A stretch of 64,000 nt of DNA from the NCBI GenBank assembly GCA_030620095.1, contig JAUTXW010000141.1, positions 100,977-164,976 of the forward strand, read 5' to 3'. This stretch comes from Kuschelorhynchus macadamiae. Taxonomy: Eukaryota > Arthropoda > Insecta > Coleoptera > Curculionidae. The translations under genes and the position numbers were made by a program. Numbering within the stretch: position 1 is the first letter of the stretch; each line of letters begins with the position of its first letter. The notes under the pieces were generated by a model. That model did no database searches. It saw only the letters and a program-made list of their open reading frames with translations, and was not told the DNA's origin. Shown piece by piece: positions 58,299 through 64,000 of the stretch.

Positions 58299-59604
58299 AT
58301 GCGTAATAGAAAACAATTTTCGGGTTTTTTGCATCCCCAAGCGAAAAAAATAGTATTAAATCTAATAAAATATTACGAAAATGAAAATTCACCGGCCGCC
58401 AATATCCAGGAGACAGTAGCAAAAGCTCTGGGAATCGGTATAAGGACTGTGCAGAAAATTGTGCCTGAAAAAAAGCATAATTTATTACCGAAGAAGATTA
58501 AGAAATGTACACGAAAAAAGCGAAAGACAGAAGACTTAAGTGAAAATGTATAAATGGATGTTCGTAATGCAATTTACGATTTATAAACATCAAAAACGAA
58601 TATAACCCTTCAAGTTTTAAAAGAAGCTTTAAAAAATCGAGGCATATTGAAAATTGGACTAACATCGTTGTCAAAATTAATAAAAATGTTGGGTTTTCGA
58701 TATAAAAAGGACTGTAATCGAAGATTTTTATGCGAGTTGCCACATATAGCAAGTCAGCGTATCCAGTTTTTAAAGAAATACACGGAAAATGTTAATTCAA
58801 AATTTAGAAAAGTGGTATTTTTAGACGAGACTTGGATATTTTCTAATAGAAGTGGTTCGAAATCTTGCCAGGACGAGTCTGTGAAAAGTGTCAAGAAAAA
58901 AAAGGGATGTGGGACGAGAAAACGGTTCATCATTTTGCACGCAGGTTCTTCAACAGGGTGTCTCCCAGGTGCAAGTTTACTGTTTTCTTCAACATCCAAA
59001 AATATGAACTACCATGATAATATGATCAGTAAACTGTTTGAAAAGTGGTTAGAACAACTGATTCCAAATTTAGATGTTCCATCTTTAAATATTCTGGACA
59101 ATGCATCTTATCATTCAAGAATCTTAAATAAATAACCTACTTCATTCTGAAAAAAAAGTGATATTTATGACTGTCTAATAAAACAAAAACAAAATCCTTT
59201 ACCCAATATGCTGAAACTAAAACTTCTTTTAATGGCAAAACTATTAAAAAACCAACAATATATGCCGCAGATGAAACATTACGGGAAAATGGACATGAGG
59301 TTTTACGACTGCCGCCATACCATTGCCAGTTTAACGCAATAGAATTAATATGGGCTATGGCAAAATTATATTACGAAAAACACGTGAACGATGGTCTTAC
59401 ATCAGATTAAGTGCAAATTGTTTGGCAAGATTCAATAAATTATATTACGCCGGAGTACTAGAAGAAATCTCTGGAACATACGGAGAAATTAATATTGGAT
59501 TGGTGGAATCGAGAACGAGTTCTATATGTCGAAATAGCATCAATGATCATTGCACCATTGACTCAGAAGATCAGGACTTTTTAAGTGATGATGATATTTT
59601 TTAG
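58299..59604 (+). pseudogene. IS630-type transposase, D-to-E interval about 81, copy B
   Basis: ATG 58299 gives MRNRKQFSGFLHPQAKKIVL and VAKALGIGIRTVQKIVPEKK (DNA-binding helices), a stop near 58551, then NILKIGLTSLSKLIKMLGFR-like residues. RKVVFLDETWIFSNRSG carries the first catalytic Asp. HAGSSTGCLPGASLLFSSTS and SLNILDNASYHSRILNK (second Asp) follow. After stops and a shift come IKKPTIYAADETLRENGHEV, LRLPPYHCQFNAIELIWAMA (catalytic Glu) and LEHTEKLILDWWNRERVLYV, ending in the acidic region near 59604. About 81 residues separate the second Asp from the Glu, allowing for the frameshift. At least four lesions make it inactive. It is related to, but clearly diverged from, the 51.2-52.2 kb copy. 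Confidence 0.8.
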
Positions 59605-59609
59605 TCTAT

Positions 59610-59850
59610 AATATTAAAAAGTTTCTGAAGGACTATATTAGTCTTTGACGTATATAATTCATAAATTGCATTATGAATATTTATTTTTGCATTGTAACTT
59701 AAGTCTTTTGCCTTTGGATTTTTTCGTGTACATTTCTTAATCTTCTTCGGTAGTAAATTGTGTTTTTTTTCATGCACAAGTTTCTGCACATTCCTTATAC
59801 CGATTCTCAGAGATTTTGCCACTGGCTCCTGGATATTAGCCAGTGAATTT
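59610..59850 (-). pseudogene. N-terminal fragment of a second IS630-type copy, inverted
   Basis: The minus strand reads LANIQEPVAKSLRIGIRNVQ, KLVHEKKHNLLPKKIKKCTR and KDLSYNAKINIHNAIYELYT, closely matching residues 30-85 of the plus-strand copy at 58.3 kb. It abuts the 3' end of that copy, so the two lie tail to tail with the second truncated. Confidence 0.75.
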
Positions 59851-60065
59851 TAATTTAATTTTTTTTTATTACATTTGACACCATTTTTTTGCTTACTTTT
59901 TTAGTACATTTGTAATTTTGTAGGCAATAAATAAATAATTATAGAATACTTTTTCCAATTTGTTTAAAATAAGTAAATTTTTTTATTAATTATAAGACAA
60001 AATTTGATATATAAAAATCGGTAAAATCGCTTTATCAGAAACTCGGGGCTAACGAAAAATACAGG

Positions 60066-60111
<46 letters not shown>
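60066..60111. repeat. (AT)n microsatellite
   Basis: About 45 bp of pure TA alternation, followed directly by a modular-repeat fragment. Confidence 0.95.
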
Positions 60112-60112
<1 letters not shown>

Positions 60113-60114
<2 letters not shown>

Positions 60115-60300
60115 TGGCCCTTAATTTTAGACTGAAATTTGAAGAAATCGGATAAGTAGTTTTTTAGCTATATCGCTAATAGACAGACTGACGGAGAGAC
60201 ATACCTACAGATAGACACAGACGGAATTGAGAAAACATGTTTTTCGGCATCTAGGGATCCTTAAACGTAAAGATCTGAAAAAATCTCACGAGTGAAGTAA
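60113..60300 (+). repeat. modular repeat, block 4 (module B only)
   Basis: TGAAATTTGAAGAAATCGGA, AGTAGTTTTTTAGCTATATC, a GACAGACTGACGGAGAGACA tract, GGCATCTAGGGATCC and GATCTGAAAAAATC correspond to module B of the 22-23 kb block. No module A is present. Confidence 0.65.
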
Positions 60301-61094
60301 TAACTAATTATCTTGTGTTTTTAACAAAATGTATAATATTTTTGCAAAATAAAATTTTGTTGTTGTCACAATACAAAAAAAAACAAGTTTTCTTTGCACA
60401 GAGGTCACTTGCGTTTAAATAAATGACACTGTATAAAAGGTTAGATTTTTAGGTCAAGCGGGTCTCATAATTTTTGGTGATTGATAAAAAAATCTCACTT
60501 TCCTTAAGTGGCTGTATAAACAGAATATATCCTGATTGTTCCACTGATTCGAACAGCCTTCCGACTTTATTAAGGCGCTTTCCATTTTGTGTATTTTTGT
60601 TTTTGCCAACCAAAGACTTTATACTTTGCGAATTTTCTTATTTAGTCCCTCGGCATTTAATATATAAAATGATATTAAGTGGCTATCTTAATAATATTGC
60701 GTAATATAATAAAAAAAACTATTTTCATTCTCCCTCTATATTTGTAAATAGCCCATGGAGGTTTAATAGCTCGATAAAAGAATCACACAAAATTTTGGTA
60801 TTCACTGTGTTTTCTAATTTGATTCATAATGTTGGTGACCTTTGGACCCGCACGATAAGACCGCATTCGACTATATCTGTAAATTCGTTTACAGCGTGTT
60901 TTTTTTATTCGTTTTTACATATAAATTAGAACATTAGTAGTTTTTAACTATTTCTGTACATATTTGTGTTAGTGCTATTAGTTTTGAGACTGGTGCTATA
61001 AAACTTTCGTCAAAATAGAAGTTTGTAGTAGTGAGGTTAACATTTGAATTCTAATAAAAAGTGGATTTTCAAAGAAACATTTTAATTTAGAACA
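60301..61094. other. no gene seen
   Basis: AT-rich DNA containing the right GTGCGGG-type end of copy B at 60841-60855. The 76-codon plus-strand frame at 60474-60704 is unsupported. Confidence 0.45.
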
Positions 61095-61277
61095 ATGCCC
61101 TTTATTTGTTGTGTACCTAATTGCAATGGAAACTATCCGAAAGGACCTAAGGTTCATTTTTGGGGTTTCCAAAGGATGAAGAAAGGGAAAGATGTGGCTT
61201 CATGCAATAAAAACGGCTTTACTCCAACGAAAGCATTCATAGCACAACATAACTGTTTGCAGTTATTATTTAATTAA
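61095..61277 (+). pseudogene. THAP-type zinc-finger fragment
   Basis: ATG 61095 gives MPFICCVPNCNGNYPKGPKV, HFWGFQRMKKGKDVAS and GFTPTKAFIAQHNCLQLLFN. The C-x4-C start (CCVPNC) with GPKV and a FTPTK segment follows the THAP domain pattern, but the later Cys-x-x-His pair is lost (AQHNCLQL where CE-HF-like is usual). It ends after 60 codons. THAP domains occur in P-element-type transposases and host regulators; nothing downstream shows which. Context favours a TE relic. Confidence 0.5.
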
Positions 61278-61689
61278 GCACAGGTTCTAAAAGTAATGAA
61301 AAGTCTCATGAAAAGATATATAATTCAACTCGACTAGATAAGCCTCATACACATTTTGCTAACTTTCTTGTGAAAGGTAATTATAAAAGGTTAGAGGTTT
61401 ACGCTTATACATCTGCACTCCCATTGAGACAAATCCCACCTCCACAATCTGAGCCTTACGATCAGAACACCCATTTATTTCAAAATTAATAAAATTTGAC
61501 TTGGACGAAGAATTATCCATATTATTAAGTCTTGAAGGTAAAAAATTCTTTCTTTAGGTAGCCTCAAAGTTAAAATAAAATTCATTTTTAGAAAATCGAA
61601 GTAGATTGATTCCAGACTTCTCTCGGATAACCAGAAAATCGAGGTTCTACATCCGTCCAGTGCTAAAAAAATCGATAAGGCTCGTATAA

Positions 61690-62312
61690 AATTAGACCAA
61701 TGCCAGTGCAACTATTAAAAACGATCATTTTAACCAACGCCTCCACTTCTGTGAGGATATGCTGACCACACTGAGGCAAGATGTGCTGTCATTCAGAAGG
61801 ATTTTGTGGTCTGATGAAGCTTGGTTTACCACACCCGAATGTTTAATAGAAAAAACAAGCACCAATGGGCAAGAAGAAATCCAGATATAATTGAAGAGCG
61901 AAAGGTAGGAAGTCAATAAATGTATGGTGTGGCATCTTAGGAAACCAAATTATTGGTTCGATATTTATTGAGGGTATATTAACGGGCGAACGATATTGAA
62001 ATTTATTAAATAACGAAATTGGGCATTTTTTGGAGCAGCTTCTTTTAAACACTTATAACCAAATAATTTGGCACCAAGATGGCGCACCACCACACAACAT
62101 CCGAGAGGTCATAGATTTTTTAAAAGATCGATATAATTTGGGGATTGGCAAATATGGCCATATTCATTGGCCCGCGAACACTCCCGACCTTTCACCTTTG
62201 GACAATTTTTTGTGGGGATATATACCTAAAATGTATCATAATAAAACGGACAGAGTTGACGAGTTGCATCAAAAAATAGTGTATGAAATTAGAGTCTTAA
62301 ATACAGAATGAG
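61690..62312 (+). pseudogene. mariner-type transposase M4 (DD40D spacing, broken)
   Basis: Blocks in order: HFNQRLHFCEDMLTTLRQ, SFRRILWSDEAWFTTP (first Asp), then in other frames VWCGILGN-like and IGSIFIEGILTGERY-like residues. Next LEQLLLNTYNQIIWHQDGAP, PHNIREVIDFLKDRYNLGIG and HWPANTPDLSPLDNFLWGYI. Forty residues separate the second Asp (QDG) from the third (PLDN) by direct count. The last 94 codons (62030-62311) are open; upstream parts have several shifts and stops. The N-terminal DNA-binding region is not readable. Motifs identify a mariner relative distinct from the DD41D copies M1 and M2. TIRs were not found. Confidence 0.75.
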
Positions 62313-62455
62313 AGCGGGTCACGTAAATACGCTGTAAAAATATTAATTCCTAGTTCTTGTTTTGTTTTTGTTTGTTTGTTATCGTATGTATTAGTATATT
62401 TCTTATCGATGTAGCCTTTACTTGATGGAAATTCATTATACACTAGTATACAAAA

Positions 62456-62922
62456 TAAACACGATTAGTTTATTAATTTCCACTTATTTATTTATGCTTG
62501 ACAGCTGTTTCGACACACTGTGTCTTTGTCAAAAGCTAACTTAAAACTGACACTAAAATCTGTACCAAATATAAAAAAAACATATATAAAAATCTTAATG
62601 GTGTCAATAAAACAATATCGGTGTTTACCCACCTCGTCGAACCATTTAAGTCCAACTGATCATTCAATAAAATATTTCGGGTTTTCCTCTTGTTAATTTC
62701 TAAACTTTCCAAATGGTTCAATTTGTAGCTTTTATTAGCCCTATGCAAAATTTTATATTCGTTTTTAAATGTATGATTTGCTTCTATCAAATGTTTAGCG
62801 TAATTGGAGTCTGTTTTTTCTTTATTATATGAGGATTTGTGTTCTTTTATACGTTTCTTGAAAGATCTACCCGTTTGGCCAATGTAAACTTTTTCACAGG
62901 AACCACATTCTAATTCGTATAC
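62456..62922 (-). pseudogene. Penelope-like GIY-YIG fragment and 3' end, minus strand
   Basis: The minus strand from 62922 reads GVYELECGSCEKVYIGQTGR, SFKKRIKEHKSS-like residues, then IEANHTFKNEYKILHRANKS, YKLNHLESLEINKRKTRNIL and NDQLDLNGS, i.e. the GIY-YIG endonuclease domain of a Penelope-like element. A 3' region follows to about 62456 with GAAAC-AGCTGTC and a decayed TTGACAA block, a possible degenerate hammerhead core (62507-62532). Truncated exactly at the start of the endonuclease, where the oppositely oriented copy begins. Confidence 0.85.
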
Positions 62923-64000
62923 CTAATGTTCTAGATAATATTGAACAATTAATGTATAATCACCCTTTAAGAAACAAGTTCATTTATTGGTATAGATATG
63001 TAGACGACATACTAGCGTGTTTCACGGGAACACAGAGAGACAACTAAAGTTATTTTTAGATTTTATTAATAATGTACATAAAAATATTAAATTTACGTTA
63101 GAAGTGGAACAAAATAAGACAATAAATTTTTTGGATTTAACAATTATGAACAATAACAATAAACACGATTTTCAAATTTATCATAAACCATCTTACACAG
63201 ATATAACAATACATAAAACATCAAATCATCCTTTTGCACATAAAATTGCAGCTTTCAACAGTTTTGTACATCGTTTAATTAGTACACCTGTTATCAGATA
63301 ACTATAATAAAGAATTGAATATTATAAAGCAAATTGCTATTAAAAATGGCTATAGTCCTAACATAGTCGACAAAATAGTAAATAAAAAACAATATAAAAA
63401 AGCAATCAATTTAATCTATCCAAATAATAATTTAACAGATATAGCCAAATTTAATACAATAACATATACAGGCAAAATTAGCTCTAAAATCAGTAAACAT
63501 CTCATGAGAGCAGTTTATAAAGTTGCCTTCTGTACAAATAATATATTAGGGAAATATATTAAAAATAATAAATCCAAGTCTGATAAATCAAAAAAATCAG
63601 GGGTATACGAATTAGAATGTGATTCCTGTGATAAAGTTTACATTGGCCAAACGGGTAGATCTTTCAATAAACGTATAAAAGAACACAAATCCTCATATAA
63701 TAAAGAAAAAACAGACTCCAATTACGCTAAACATTTGATAGAAGCAAATCATACATTTAAAAACGAATATAAAATTTTTCATAGGGCTAATAAAAGCTAC
63801 AAATTGAACCATTTGGAAAGTTTAGAAATTAACAAGAGGAAAACCCGAAATATTTTATTGAATAACCAGTTGGACTTAAATGGTTCCCCTCTGTTAAATC
63901 TTTATACCTAAAGAATAGACGAGGTGGGTAAACACCGATATTGTTTTATTGACACCATTAAGATTTTTATATATATTTTTTTTATTTATTTTTTTTTATA
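62923..64000 (+). pseudogene. Penelope-like RT C-terminus and GIY-YIG endonuclease
   Basis: It starts in RT palm sequence NVLDNIEQLMYNHPLRNKFI, then YWYRYVDDILACF with an intact YVDD catalytic motif. A frameshift near 63030 leads to LDFINNVHKNIKFTLEVEQN, KTINFLDLTI and FQIYHKPSYTDITIHKTSNH. Another break near 63301 precedes NIIKQIAIKNGYSPNIVDKI. The GIY-YIG domain is complete: GVYELECDSCDKVYIGQTGR, SFNKRIKEHKSS, then NYAKHLIEANHTFKNEYKIF and LNHLESLEINKRKTRNILLN, stopping at 63911. The 3' region runs to the window edge. The C-terminal residues are nearly identical to the inverted copy, so the two derive from one active source. Penelope enzymes pair an RT with a nicking endonuclease. Confidence 0.9.

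Larger units (their letters stand above)
58082..60855 (+). mobile_element. IS630-type element(s) with TCGTGCGGGTC ends, copy B
   Basis: TCGTGCGGGTCAAACG at 58082 pairs with the inverse at 60841-60855 (TCGTGCGGGTCCAAA when read on the minus strand). TA lies beside both (58080-58081 and 60856-60857). It contains a plus-strand transposase of the same family as copy A, an inverted N-terminal fragment of a second copy, an (AT)n tract and one modular-repeat piece, so it looks like a composite of two inverted copies with later insertions. The terminal GTGCGGG core equals that of copy A. Confidence 0.55.

Overview
The window reads as arthropod, most likely insect, intergenic or heterochromatin-like DNA: very AT-rich, with long (AT)n tracts, a tandem satellite and a dense pile of transposable elements (TEs) of types common in insect genomes (hAT, mariner/Tc1/IS630, pogo, MULE, Crypton, Penelope, jockey/CR1-type LINEs). 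A beetle or other large-genome insect would fit, but the species cannot be named from this. No convincing host gene, tRNA or rRNA was seen. Almost every readable protein is a TE protein, nearly all broken by stops or frameshifts. The least damaged are a mariner transposase at 47.2-48.3 kb (one frameshift) and an 870-codon LINE frame at 14.2-16.8 kb.

Layout. 0.9-2.3 kb: TIR-bounded pogo-like derivative keeping a transposase C-terminus. 3.5-4.9 kb: Penelope-like element (reverse transcriptase plus GIY-YIG) with a hammerhead-like 3' end. 5.2-8.0 and 10.5-12.7 kb: two copies of an unclassified repeat; a hAT interrupts the first and a 5'-truncated LINE the second. 8.0-9.5 kb: second hAT with perfect 8-bp target duplications. 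13.8-16.9 kb: LINE on the minus strand. 17.4-19.3 kb: 277-bp satellite, seven units with dimer periodicity. 19.5-21.75 kb: long-TIR DD41D mariner set in (AT)n. 22.0-23.5 kb: modular repeat rich in GCCGCCATTTTGTT, recurring at 38.8-39.7, 52.7-54.1 and 60.1 kb. 25.0-27.2 kb: intron-containing MULE transposase pseudogene. 30.3-31.9 kb: decayed mariner.

32.4-35.7 kb: two LINEs tail to tail. 36.1-38.5 kb: two Crypton tyrosine-recombinase copies, one internally deleted, with related palindromic modules around the first. 40.6-43.1 kb: TTF/ZMYM-type hAT. 44.1-45.3 kb: Tc1, Penelope and pogo-like scraps. 46.8-49.3 kb: DD41D mariner. 49.9-52.5 and 58.1-60.9 kb: IS630-type elements with about 80 residues between the last two catalytic positions and a shared GTGCGGG terminal core. 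54.4-56.8 kb: GTF2IRD2-like hAT. 61.1-62.3 kb: THAP fragment and another mariner. 62.5-64.0 kb: two Penelope-like copies in opposite orientation.

The genes do not form a pathway. They are parasitic elements layered by successive insertion, and the order of several insertions can be read directly: hAT into repeat R copy A, LINE into repeat R copy B, a fold-back MITE into an IS630-type element, and a mariner into (TA)n. The best candidates for something under-described are the Crypton with its palindromic flanks, the IS630-type pair with a common terminal motif, the double CAGGGTG sites in the mariner TIRs, the pogo-like subterminal motif array and the dimeric satellite.
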